A DNA stretch of 41,640 nt from an uncultured OM182 clade bacterium (GTDB lineage: Bacteria > Pseudomonadota > Gammaproteobacteria > Pseudomonadales > Azotimanducaceae). Below, in pieces: positions 18,183-26,233 of this stretch; the first letter of the stretch is position 1; each line of letters begins with the position of its first letter. The translations under genes and the position numbers were made by a program. Where the stretch lies: the NCBI GenBank assembly GCA_905182025.1, contig CAJJAA010000032.1, positions 1-41,640 on the forward strand, written 5' to 3'. The notes under the pieces are model-generated. The model was not told the DNA's origin. It worked only from the letters and a program-made list of their open reading frames with translations, and did not search any database.

Positions 18183-18285
18183 TATCGATAGTAATATCAT
18201 CGGTGTTATCGGCGTGGGTCAGGATATTACCGAAATTCGAGAAAAAGAATTGGCGCTGCAGCAGGCACAAAAAATGGAGGCAGTG
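16362..18285 (+). repeat. Five tandem PAS-coding repeats, 381-bp period
   Basis: Five copies of a 127-codon module run head to tail. Unit 1 is 399 bases, 18 more than the others, because of extra 9-base GTGTTATCG-type units around 16660-16685 that encode IGVIGVIGVIGV. The copies differ at scattered positions, so they were made by unequal crossing-over some time ago and may be partly homogenised. Such a block can change copy number by recombination. Confidence 0.9.
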
Positions 18286-19416
18286 GGTCAGTTGACGGGC
18301 GGACTTGCGCATGATTTCAGTAACCTCTTACACGTTATTACGGGGAATTTGCGTTTTCTTCAAGAAGATCTTGGCTCTGTTTCGCAAGAAATCACCGAAC
18401 TGCTCGACGATGCAATATCCGCGGCTGTTGATGGAACAGAGTTGACCGGAAGATTGTTATCGTTTTCGAGAACTAAGAGGTTGAATCCGATTACCCTGGA
18501 TTGCAAAGAGTCCATTAAGGACTTTGTACGTTTTTTAAGCCGTACTTTGGCTGAAAATGTTGAGCTAGTTACCGAGTTCACCGATGAACCGATCCTTTGC
18601 AATCTTGATAAAGCCCAGTTTGAGAATGCCCTTCTAAATCTAATCATTAATTCGCGCGATGCGATGGTGTCAGGCGGTGACATAGTGATCTCATGCAGCG
18701 TGTTTGATAATAGTCTAGGTGACAATAATGATTTTTCGCTGCTGCGGGGGCAATATGCTCGAATAACTATTCTCGATCAAGGCGGGGGCATTGCCAGTGA
18801 GAATCTTGCGAAAGTTTTTGAACCATTTTTCTCTACCAAGGACAGCGGCCATGGAACGGGTCTAGGTTTAAGCATGGTATATGGTTTTGCTGAGCAGTCA
18901 GGTGGGCTCTGTCATATTGATAAGACGTCAAGCGAGGGCACAGCAATTTCTTTATTTTTCCCGCTGGCTGAAAAAATCACAACGTCAGCACGTGCAGTGG
19001 AAAGTTCCGCCACGACAGGGGAGTCTAGGAGCAAAACGATACTTGTGGCCGAGGATGAAAGTCGCGTACGCAAGGTCACGGTGCGGGAGTTAAATAAGTT
19101 AGGTTACAAAACGTTGGCGGTCTCGAGTGCTAGTGAAGCCCGTGAACTGCTCGATCTCGATGATAGTATTGATATGTTGTTCTCTGATGTCTTGATGCCA
19201 GGTGACATGGATGGCTATCAGCTAGCTTCATGGGCGGCTAAGCACCATGAAGGAGTGAAAGTTGTTCTTTGTTCAGGTTATACAAAGCGCGCCGTTGCTG
19301 ATTTTGTAGGTGAACAAATACCGTTGTTGCAGAAACCATTCACGAGAAAGCAGCTAGACGAGATTATTAACAAGCGTTTTGACGATAACGGGCAACAGAC
19401 TCTAAATAGTCTCTAA
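18139..19416 (+). CDS. Hybrid histidine kinase part of the multi-PAS kinase (frameshifted)
   Basis: Nominally GTG at 18139, but this is really the continuation of the preceding PAS frame after a one-base insertion near 18141: [14 protein letters not shown] completes the fifth PAS. Then come the His box [10 protein letters not shown] (His 58 of this frame), N-box with Asn 171 ([11 protein letters not shown]), G1 [16 protein letters not shown]2 GTGLGLS, and a receiver from about residue 299 with AEDES, phospho-Asp 350 (FSDVLMPGD), Ser/Tyr CSGYT and Lys in QKPF. All catalytic residues remain intact, which argues the frameshift is recent, a base-calling error, or bypassed. Layout matches the kinase at 11737-13536. 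If translated alone from GTG it would be a kinase with no complete sensory domain. Confidence 0.85.
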   Translation: MKRLDIILNATTRRDIDSNIIGVIGVGQDITEIREKELALQQAQKMEAVGQLTGGLAHDFSNLLHVITGNLRFLQEDLGSVSQEITELLDDAISAAVDGTELTGRLLSFSRTKRLNPITLDCKESIKDFVRFLSRTLAENVELVTEFTDEPILCNLDKAQFENALLNLIINSRDAMVSGGDIVISCSVFDNSLGDNNDFSLLRGQYARITILDQGGGIASENLAKVFEPFFSTKDSGHGTGLGLSMVYGFAEQSGGLCHIDKTSSEGTAISLFFPLAEKITTSARAVESSATTGESRSKTILVAEDESRVRKVTVRELNKLGYKTLAVSSASEARELLDLDDSIDMLFSDVLMPGDMDGYQLASWAAKHHEGVKVVLCSGYTKRAVADFVGEQIPLLQKPFTRKQLDEIINKRFDDNGQQTLNSL

Positions 19417-19440
19417 TTTATTCGGTAGAAACTGCATTTA

Positions 19441-20271
19441 TCAAACCTTGGAAATTGCCTCATCAAAGCACTGTTGGCAATACCCGTGACTGAGAGAGGT
19501 GTTAGTATTTTCCTCTACGTATTCTTCTAATGTGTACCATGACTCGTTTTCATCATCGTCTGAATCGCGTCTAACTTTTCTACAGTTGGCGCAGACATTA
19601 ATCGTCTTTCGTAAGAGCGTCAGTTCTTCAAGGGTAGATGTTAAATCCGCTACAACCCTGCTATTTTCAATATTTGCGATCATCAATAATTCACTTCTCT
19701 CGTATAGCGCATTGACCAAAGTAAGAATCAATACGCCTAATAGCAACAATAATGAAAGTGTTGTGAAAACTCTAATGTACACGACGCCATTGGCGCTAAG
19801 TTCATTGATCGAAACTACCGATGATAGGTGTAAATTTGCTGCGTACATAATCAGACAAGTGACTATTACGGCAATAATCGGCGTGGACACTTGGTTTCTA
19901 AAAACGATGGTCGTCGCTATTAAAATAGCTATAGTCAAGGGTGCTTGGCTGTATAGCCCCTGATTAGCGACTTGAAATAGGCTGATGAATATAATCGGTG
20001 CCATTAACAGAATGGTTTTTTGCTTTATAGAAAGTCGTTGCCGAACGAAAGCGCCTAGGGTTATTGTCACGACCAAAAAAATCACAACCCAAAAATATGC
20101 GGGTAAAGAGTTTGTTAATACTCTGTACGCAATGGCGGCGGATAACGGCAGGCCGACAACAGCTAACACCCTCAGGAAGGCGTTGGCATAGGTGTCTTGG
20201 AATTCACTAGCAAATTTTTCTTTTGACTCTGATAAATCTACTAGCTCTTCAGATTCCAGCGGGTTATTCAT
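19441..20271 (-). CDS. Membrane protein with C-terminal Cys/His (CxxC...SHGxCxxC) domain
   Basis: A 276-residue protein with about six TM segments between residues 31 and 190, a short coiled coil (195-222), and a cytoplasmic tail NVCANCRKVRRD ... SHGYCQQCFDE with Cys 227, Cys 230, His 262, Cys 265 and Cys 268. This tail is the module seen at the end of many PAS, GGDEF or kinase sensors (usual form I-C-A-S-C-K-x-I-R ... S-H-G-I-C-P-x-C) and probably binds a metal. Here it is attached to a membrane domain with no catalytic output, which is unusual. It is convergent with the multi-PAS kinase, 24 bases apart, with no obvious terminator between. It is likely a membrane sensor or adaptor of the same signalling region; this is inference. 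Confidence 0.75.
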   Translation of the reverse strand: MNNPLESEELVDLSESKEKFASEFQDTYANAFLRVLAVVGLPLSAAIAYRVLTNSLPAYFWVVIFLVVTITLGAFVRQRLSIKQKTILLMAPIIFISLFQVANQGLYSQAPLTIAILIATTIVFRNQVSTPIIAVIVTCLIMYAANLHLSSVVSINELSANGVVYIRVFTTLSLLLLLGVLILTLVNALYERSELLMIANIENSRVVADLTSTLEELTLLRKTINVCANCRKVRRDSDDDENESWYTLEEYVEENTNTSLSHGYCQQCFDEAISKV

Positions 20272-20608
20272 AATTGGTTGGTTTACGACTCAAAATGCAA
20301 CTCCATCAAACTATAATCGCACCGGCTCGCAAAGTGTAATATAAGGTTGCAATTCTTTGTAACATTATTGTGACTTAGATGCACCTTCGTGTAACTGAAG
20401 ACCGCTGAATATAAGTGCGAAAATTGGTTTAATGACGTTAAATGACATACGACTAGTGGCAGATACTTGGAACCAAGCGTAACGTATTTCCGTGCTTACT
20501 TGTTGCAGGCTGCAGTGGATAAAACCCTTGGTGACGACACTGATACTGATGCTGCTCGGGGTTCGTGTGCGATTAACGATATTTTCGCGTTGGGTTTAGT
20601 GCGGCACT
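20272..20608. other. Intergenic region, no gene seen
   Basis: About 340 bases between two minus-strand genes. It probably holds the promoter of the membrane protein gene at 20271. No ORF, terminator or repeat of note was recognised. Confidence 0.4.
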
Positions 20609-21853
20609 TTACTGCGACCCCATGACTTTTCTTGTGATTTCGTCCAGGGTGGGCAAAAATACGTGATCTATCTGAGTTGAAGGCGCTTTGGGGAAGGACC
20701 CGACTCGAGCGACCACAAGATCATTTTCAGGATCAATATAGAGCACCTGTCCATGTGCGCCTCTGGCGACAGCGCAAGTTCTGCCATCGATATGGCGCAT
20801 CCACCATTGTGACTTATAGGACCAATTTGGCAGGCTCTGAAATTTTGCCTTTGCAAAGAGTTCTGGATCGCCACCGTTGAATATTTTATCGATAACGGTG
20901 GCGGGTATGAGTTGTTTTCCGTCATTCACACCACCGTTTCTAACTAGCTCGCCGAATCTCGCAAAATCACGCAATGTAAAGCCGCTGCTCGATTCTGCGC
21001 CGCTGCCGTCGAGTAAATAGTAACCGTCGTGTTCCGCGCCAATATGTTGCCAAATTCGTTCCGATAACTGGCTGGTGATATCCTGGCCCGCGGCACGGCG
21101 CACAATCCAGCCGAGTACAAAGATGTTGGGCTCACGATAGGCGAAAGCATGACCGTGATCTTGATCTTGATCTTTTTTGACTCTGGGTAATACATCCGCG
21201 ACAGCCTCGCTTGCAGCTTCAGCGTTCTCGTTGGGATTTCGAGGCGACATGCCTGTGGCCCGGTGAAATCGCCATATCTCGGATGCGGGGTCCAGATAGT
21301 CCTCATGGAAATCCATGCTGATCAGCATGTCCAATACCTGTTGAACGCTAGCGTCACCATAGGCTGAGTCTTGCAGTTCAGGAATGATTGTCGAAACAAT
21401 CGCCTCGGCATCCAGTCGACCTTCGGCAATCAGACTCTCAGCGATAACGCCAACAATGGATTTATTCGCGGATTGAATGACGTGCCGCGTATGGGGCCCA
21501 GTGGCGCTAAAGTATTCCTCGTAAATGATCTCACCTCGGTGGAGGATAATAAGACCATCCGCATAGGTTTGCGATAGGGCTTCATCCCAAGTTAACTTTT
21601 CACCGCGGGTGGTTGTGATGGTCACATCGCTGAAGGATTGTAAATTGTAGGGCAAAGGTTTGCTGGCACCTGATCCACGCCACACACTTTTGGTTGGCAT
21701 CAGCTCTTCAAGATGGCTAAAGCTCCAGCGTAATTGTGGCCAGGCATAAAAAGAACTTGCTTCGAACCTAATGCGCTTTTCTTTTATCGGCGGAAAACCC
21801 TGCATCCAACCTTCGTTGACCGGGTCATCAGCGGTTCGGTCAGCGTTAGTCAT
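20609..21853 (-). CDS. Serine hydrolase, beta-lactamase/NylB-like family
   Basis: A 414-residue hydrolase of the class C beta-lactamase / 6-aminohexanoate-dimer hydrolase fold. The nucleophile motif SxxK is present as SANK in VIQSANKSIVGV, and the second motif appears as AYREPNIFVLGWIVR, resembling the Tyr-x-x-x-Asn form of NylB-type enzymes. GFTLRDFARFGELVRNGG is a typical later helix. The N-terminal WMQGFPP ... RWSFSHLEELMPT block is shared with this subfamily. Substrate could be an amide or ester; beta-lactam resistance is not implied. The ATG at 21853 is preferred because family similarity begins just after it; a GTG at 21937 is an alternative and neither has a strong ribosome site. No signal peptide was seen. 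Confidence 0.82.
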   Translation of the reverse strand: MTNADRTADDPVNEGWMQGFPPIKEKRIRFEASSFYAWPQLRWSFSHLEELMPTKSVWRGSGASKPLPYNLQSFSDVTITTTRGEKLTWDEALSQTYADGLIILHRGEIIYEEYFSATGPHTRHVIQSANKSIVGVIAESLIAEGRLDAEAIVSTIIPELQDSAYGDASVQQVLDMLISMDFHEDYLDPASEIWRFHRATGMSPRNPNENAEAASEAVADVLPRVKKDQDQDHGHAFAYREPNIFVLGWIVRRAAGQDITSQLSERIWQHIGAEHDGYYLLDGSGAESSSGFTLRDFARFGELVRNGGVNDGKQLIPATVIDKIFNGGDPELFAKAKFQSLPNWSYKSQWWMRHIDGRTCAVARGAHGQVLYIDPENDLVVARVGSFPKAPSTQIDHVFLPTLDEITRKVMGSQ

Positions 21854-22800
21854 GTCATGATGCTCATTGTCGCGTAGGTGCTCTGACTCTGTCAGAGATT
21901 CGCCGAGGTGTAAAGTTTGTCGCGGTTGCAAACCCACAGTCTACGATGCCGGTGATAGCTCCAAATCGCGTGTTACCGTCGAAAAGTCATCTTCAGACAC
22001 CGTATATTATCAGATGAAGGTCATCCTCCAGGCTTGCCGCCTGGTTGGCTCCCATTTGCCTTTCGAGGCCCCTCCGCCAGGCCAGAGACGAGGGTGTCTT
22101 GCTGGCTGCGAGCAATTGCAACGACGACCATGGCGCCAGTGACGAATACCCGTGTCTTTTTCACGACGACCGTCTGAATCATCTTTGGGCACTGGGGCAA
22201 GGCGCTGTCTAACGAACCCTTAGGCATTATATTAAGCAACGGGCAACGACTTCCTATCGCTAACTTGCTCTGAGAGGGCGGCGAATCGCTGGAAGTACTG
22301 CGCAAGATGCAGCCATAGTGGATTGTAGAACTAACAATACGGCTAGAAAACTCAAGCGCACAAGTTAACTTGTTGTAACACGATTGTAGCCTCAAGGACT
22401 CAGGAGAGCCTTCAACATTTTGTGACGCCCTTAGCGCCCTTAGCTAAACGACAGCAACCAGTCCTATCACTTAATGGTTCAAGGCATTCGCGCAGATTGA
22501 CCTTTATAGGATTTAAGAAGCGATAAATGAATATTTCTACCGTTACCATTAGCAAATAAACTGGAAACGAAAGGCGACAAGCGGTCATGGGCACGGTGCG
22601 TAATGGCCTTCAGCGGTATGGTTTTTCGGCCTATGATTTTTTAGCGCCGATGATGGGCCTGCTTTTTTTCCGTTGGACAATATTCTTACTGCGCGGGCAA
22701 AACTTACGATATTGTTGCTGACGACTATTTAATGCGATCTATAAGTGACATAATGCTAACGATAAAACATTGTCTTGTTGATGACAGGAGGCATTCGGAC
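21854..22800. other. Long intergenic region, no supported gene
   Basis: About 950 bases. A small palindrome CCAGGC-TTGCC-GCCTGG lies at 22028-22044. ORFs on both strands around 22020-22400 and a 44-codon frame at 22587-22721 have no family features or good ribosome sites. The last 20 bases hold the ribosome-binding site of the STAS-like gene at 22801 (GACAGGAGGC). Confidence 0.4.
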
Positions 22801-23229
22801 ATGTACCAGTCGTATATTGCCGATGACATAATGTTTATACGTCATTATGACAAATTTGAAGGTGCCGAATCGTTTAGTGCGGTTCTAAGCACGTTAGCAT
22901 CAAATGCACCAAACGGTCAGCTTAAAGGTGTACTTTTTGATTTCCGCGACGTCACTTATGCGACGCTTAATAACAGCGATCGCGCATATGGCGAAATCTT
23001 TGTACGCAAACTCGAGCACTATGGTCAGGATATGAGTCTGATCCGTATCGTTAGCGTTTACGATCCGGAAAACGCCGCGTTATTTGACATGGTGACTGAC
23101 AGAAATCAGCGACTCTCAATTAAAATGATTGATTTACAAAATTTTCAAAGAGTCTTTAGTCATCCAGCTGCTTTAGAAATATTAGGCTTACCCGCTGATT
23201 ACTGCATCGAGTATCCTACTGAAAAATAG
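22801..23229 (+). CDS. STAS/SpoIIAA-like small protein, copy 4 of 5
   Basis: A 142-residue family member: MYQSYIADD, MFIRHYDKFEGAESF, LKGVLFDFRDVTYATL, NNSDRAYG, KLEHYGQD, and LGLPADYCIEYPTEK at the end. The ATG at 22801 is chosen over the in-frame ATG at 22732 because AGGAGG precedes it by 9 bases and all copies begin with YxSYI. The leader shares GACAGGAGGC with copy 1. Its C-terminus (DYCIEYPTEK) is identical to copy 5, which is convergent and 290 bases away, so copies 4 and 5 look like an inverted pair. A hairpin terminator follows at 23391. Confidence 0.78.
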   Translation: MYQSYIADDIMFIRHYDKFEGAESFSAVLSTLASNAPNGQLKGVLFDFRDVTYATLNNSDRAYGEIFVRKLEHYGQDMSLIRIVSVYDPENAALFDMVTDRNQRLSIKMIDLQNFQRVFSHPAALEILGLPADYCIEYPTEK

Positions 23230-23390
23230 GTTTGAAACGGCTCGTTCTATGCATTCGGACGTTCCAACCTGTCTCACGCGCTGATGATTCCTCCGGGTCG
23301 GCCGCCGACTTAATACCGAGTTAGACCTATATATCTTCTTTGAAGCGCTAAGCAGAGAGGATAGATGTTAGAAACTGAACAAGCATCAGC

Positions 23391-23422
23391 AACCCTCGAT
23401 CAGCATTGAGCGGGGGTTTTCC
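23391..23422 (+). terminator. Rho-independent terminator after STAS-like copy 4
   Basis: AACCCTCG (23391-23398) pairs with CGGGGGTT (23411-23418) with one G-T wobble around a 12-base loop, followed by TTCCTTT. It lies 160 bases after the copy 4 stop codon, between it and the convergent copy 5, and has its T-tract on the plus strand. Confidence 0.55.
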
Positions 23423-23517
23423 TTTGTGTGGTGTTTGTAGATCAATACCCCTGCGGGAAGATGAGCAACCTGATGGCAGTTTAGGGAGCCTGACAACTGT
23501 AGCGAGGGGTGTCAAAC

Positions 23518-23949
23518 CTATTTTTCGGTAGGATACTCGATGCAGTAATCGGCGGGTAAAGCTAACGCTTTTAATCCATCGGACATACTTAAAACTTCGT
23601 CAAAAGATTCAAAATTAGCCGAGGCCTTTGCGACTCGCCGATTTCTTTCACGTAGAATATCGTTGACAACGACGTTCTCTGCATCGATAACTCGAATGAG
23701 TTTGAAGCTATAAACATTCTGACCATAGGACGCGAGTTTTTTTAAAAGATAGTAGTCGTTCGCGCGATCGCTGTCCTCAAGCGTCGCTTCAGTGACAGCT
23801 CGGCAATCAAAACAGACTGCTTTGAGTTGAGCGGCACCGGGATTCGATGCGAGGGTCGCTAGAAGTGCATTAAACGATTCGGCGCCTTCAAATTTGCCAT
23901 AATGACGAATAAACATGATGTCATCTTCATTAATATACGCTTGGTAAAT
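23518..23949 (-). CDS. STAS/SpoIIAA-like small protein, copy 5 of 5 (ATT start)
   Basis: A 143-residue member: YQAYINEDD, MFIRHYGKFEGAESF, VCFDCRAVTEATLEDSDRAND, KLASYGQNV, NDILRERNRRVA, and LALPADYCIEYPTEK. The position where other copies have ATG or TTG is ATT (23949-23947), with AGGGAG about 9 bases upstream. An in-frame ATG at 24009 would add 20 residues that no other copy has and lacks a ribosome site, so ATT initiation, as known for infC, is preferred but not proven; CTG two codons earlier is too close to the ribosome site. The Cys replacing Phe/Val in the D-x-R strand is particular to this copy. Confidence 0.68.
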   Translation of the reverse strand: MYQAYINEDDIMFIRHYGKFEGAESFNALLATLASNPGAAQLKAVCFDCRAVTEATLEDSDRANDYYLLKKLASYGQNVYSFKLIRVIDAENVVVNDILRERNRRVAKASANFESFDEVLSMSDGLKALALPADYCIEYPTEK

Positions 23950-24254
23950 GTTCAGGCTCTCCCTTGCTATTTGCTGGGATTTGGTAAAACTTACTGCTGT
24001 TCCAAGCATAGGTCAAGGGCGACTGGGCAGTAACAGATAGAAGGCGAAGTAGGAGAAGTGTTGATGCGGTGTCGAGATTAATTAGACGTCCAAAAAATAA
24101 TCTCGGATCCTATATCTACCTGCATAGCAGGCCTTTATTTTCACGTTAGCTATACACCTGTTCTAGGACAGTAATAGCGAGGTGCTGCATGCGCGGATTG
24201 AACTTGCGTTAGATCTCTCGACAGAGTGACGGGGCATAAACGTGCAGCCTCTCT
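23950..24254. other. Intergenic region, nothing recognised
   Basis: About 300 bases between STAS-like copy 5 and the end of the styrene-oxide-isomerase-like cluster. No gene, clear hairpin or repeat was seen. It marks the border between the signalling region and the next cluster. Confidence 0.4.
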
Positions 24255-24725
24255 CTATTTACTTTTCAACAGTGCGAGCGCGGCATAGGTTAATAACCAG
24301 ATGATCAGCACTGCGCCAGCAAATGCCAAGCCAAAACCAATGGCTCCCATAATATTGGTAGCGCCCAGAGGATTATCGCCAAAACTTAGCGCTCGGCTAG
24401 CGGCGGCATTACCGAACCAATAGAATGCCGTATTGGCCCAACCAATAAAGATAAAGCCATACACATTGATTTTATGCATTCTCTTGCTTAGGGGAATCAG
24501 CGGCAGTGCCAGTGCGACGCCGATAATCAGCAGACCGTTGCTCAGTCCGCCCGCGTGCGCCCGAGACCACCCGTCGGTACTGCCGTAATAAGGCATTTCA
24601 ATTATTTTTCCCGGATACAATTCCAGTCCACCAATGAGACCGAAGCCCAGCATAAACCCCGCCAGCATACTGATCATAATGATCAAAAATGCATTGCCAA
24701 TCATCAACTTCTGATATCTTTCCAT
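24255..24725 (-). CDS. Styrene oxide isomerase-like membrane protein A
   Basis: A 156-residue protein with four TM segments. It lines up along its whole length, without large gaps, with styrene oxide isomerase (StyC), a heme b membrane enzyme that turns epoxides into aldehydes (Meinwald rearrangement). From memory of the StyC sequence: LVGGFEIIPG matches IGGLELYPG, WARAHSGPALNG matches WSRAHAGGLSNG, and DGWANVGFY matches IGWANTAFY. The reported heme-ligand His 58 corresponds to His 57, Asn 64 to Asn 63 and Tyr 103 to Tyr 102, but Asp 95 is replaced by Ile 94. AAGGAGA precedes the ATG by 8 bases. It is the last gene of a four-gene minus-strand run. Heme binding is likely; the exact substrate is open. 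Confidence 0.7.
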   Translation of the reverse strand: MERYQKLMIGNAFLIIMISMLAGFMLGFGLIGGLELYPGKIIEMPYYGSTDGWSRAHAGGLSNGLLIIGVALALPLIPLSKRMHKINVYGFIFIGWANTAFYWFGNAAASRALSFGDNPLGATNIMGAIGFGLAFAGAVLIIWLLTYAALALLKSK

Positions 24726-24779
24726 CGTACTATTCTCCTTAATACTTAGGATATGTTACTTAGTTCGGAACATCGAAGT

Positions 24780-25277
24780 TCACAGTTCACGCCGAGCAAA
24801 CAAACATTGATAAGCAACTTTAAGCATGATTGCGACCACAATCCCAATGCCTACGACGAAGAGCAGGAACGCAATATCGTTGGTTAAGCTTGAGTCGCCT
24901 GTTAATTCAAGACCGCGGGAAGCGGGGAATAGTGGGTCGAAGCAAGAAGCGATAACGATCGTCCAAGCCGTAATAATCATACCTATGGCAATGCGTCGAG
25001 ACGTCTTGGCCGACAAGTCTAACAAGGGCAAAACGGCTGCTAACAACCACAAACCGAAACCGTTAGTAATACCTTCCATGTGCGCCATGCGCCAAGCATC
25101 GTAGGTTCCCGGAAATTGATAATCAATGGATCCGGGGATCGGCCAGAGCGAAATCTCACCTATTAAAAAGAACAAAAATCCAAAGCCTATGACAAAAGCC
25201 ATCAATAAAACCAGGGCACCGTGCCCAACCAGCAAACGCTGACTTTTTCGAATTTCGTCCATATATTTCTCTATCAT
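24780..25277 (-). CDS. Styrene oxide isomerase-like membrane protein B
   Basis: A 165-residue four-TM protein, a diverged relative of the gene downstream. It keeps the His/Asn motif as WRMAHMEGITNG (His 66, Asn 72) and the RGL after TM3, but the Asp and Tyr that complete the StyC active site are replaced (the region reads WTIVIASCFDP). It may bind heme without the same chemistry, or form a mixed oligomer with protein A, since StyC works as a trimer. Two starts are possible, ATG 25277 and ATG 25262; neither has a strong ribosome site. Only 20 bases separate it from the upstream diiron-protein gene, so it is co-transcribed. Recognition is weaker than for protein A. Confidence 0.6.
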   Translation of the reverse strand: MIEKYMDEIRKSQRLLVGHGALVLLMAFVIGFGFLFFLIGEISLWPIPGSIDYQFPGTYDAWRMAHMEGITNGFGLWLLAAVLPLLDLSAKTSRRIAIGMIITAWTIVIASCFDPLFPASRGLELTGDSSLTNDIAFLLFVVGIGIVVAIMLKVAYQCLFARREL

Positions 25278-25297
25278 TTAGCGAGATGCTTGACGCA

Positions 25298-26188
25298 TTA
25301 AAATGGCACGGGCATCTCTGGGTTATTAGTATCAACTAGCGGGATAAGTGCACCCTTCGGTAAAGTTGCATGGCCTTTGATCCAATCCTTCATCCACTGC
25401 GGATCTGGCTCGTTTCGGGGATTAAAACCCGGCAGCAGAGCCCTCAACATAAAGGGACCAACCTCTACGCACATGCTGGCCATTTCTTTGGCTATTTGAA
25501 ATAAGGTTTTTGGACGATACATTATTTTGTCTTTTTTAAGCGCAACACACATCGCCCAAAACCCCAGTCCTAGTACATGCCAACTGCCATGAAAAACACC
25601 GATAAAGCGGGGCAGGTATTTGCCTGAATAGGCCATATAGGCATCATGAGCAACGGTTTTGTGCTCAGCTTCTTCAATCATATGCATGATCCAGAAGGAA
25701 CTAACATGCGGGTCTGCGCCGCCAAAAAGTGATACCCGTTTGTTGACAAACCAATGAGTAAAACCGTTTGTCATTGACTCAAACCCGGCGGAGTAGGCTA
25801 ACTGCGTGGTTAAGCTTTTTTGTTCAAGGCGCGCGTAAGCTTTGGTCATATGATTCTCGACCCGCTCCAACTCCGGGTAACCATTGGCTTTTAACAAGGC
25901 ATTGTACTTACGATGGCATTTGAAATGATTTGCCTCCTGGCGATTAAAGCCAGCCAGATCTTCCAGTAACTCCGGGTCCGTTATGTGCTCGCGCGCCCGC
26001 AGCGTTGATCGTATCAGGTAGGGTTCAAGGTAGGGCATGGTTAGAGAAAAACCGTTAAACAAATGCGAGCGTACAGCGTTGTCTGGCGCCCATACTGGGT
26101 CCATATTCGCTGGAAAATCGAAAGCGAAATCCCTTACGACAAGTTCATCAACATCCTTGGGACGATATTCATATAGAGCTTGGGTCAT
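25298..26188 (-). CDS. Ferritin-like diiron protein (PF10118-type metal-dependent hydrolase/oxygenase)
   Basis: A 296-residue protein of the family labelled predicted metal-dependent hydrolase (COG3687/PF10118). The sequence shows a complete four-helix-bundle diiron ligand set: Glu 55 (YLEPYL), ExxH at 85-88 (EANH), Glu 137 (GFESMT) and ExxH at 173-176 (within EEAEH). That pattern is typical of oxygen-activating diiron enzymes, so an oxygenase or oxidase role fits at least as well as a hydrolase. The second half has hydrophobic segments (around 195-220 and 235-255) that may touch the membrane. ACGGAGA precedes the ATG. It lies between the regulator and the two heme-isomerase-like genes in one operon. 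Confidence 0.78.
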   Translation of the reverse strand: MTQALYEYRPKDVDELVVRDFAFDFPANMDPVWAPDNAVRSHLFNGFSLTMPYLEPYLIRSTLRAREHITDPELLEDLAGFNRQEANHFKCHRKYNALLKANGYPELERVENHMTKAYARLEQKSLTTQLAYSAGFESMTNGFTHWFVNKRVSLFGGADPHVSSFWIMHMIEEAEHKTVAHDAYMAYSGKYLPRFIGVFHGSWHVLGLGFWAMCVALKKDKIMYRPKTLFQIAKEMASMCVEVGPFMLRALLPGFNPRNEPDPQWMKDWIKGHATLPKGALIPLVDTNNPEMPVPF

Positions 26189-26233
26189 AACTTTCTCCGT
26201 TACTTTTATTATTGCGCGTTAAAATCCCGCGGA

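Noticed and set aside
16362..18285. Regular repeats considered as a CRISPR or satellite array
   Set aside because: The period is 381 bases, in frame, and encodes PAS domains; there are no short repeats with unique spacers.
22021..22395. Minus-strand ORF of 124 codons in the long intergenic region
   Set aside because: Composition is irregular, there is no Shine-Dalgarno site and no motif; overlapping frames look equally good.
22587..22721. 44-codon plus-strand frame with a hydrophobic middle upstream of STAS-like copy 4
   Set aside because: Too short, poor ribosome site and no similarity to known small membrane proteins or toxins that I can recognise.
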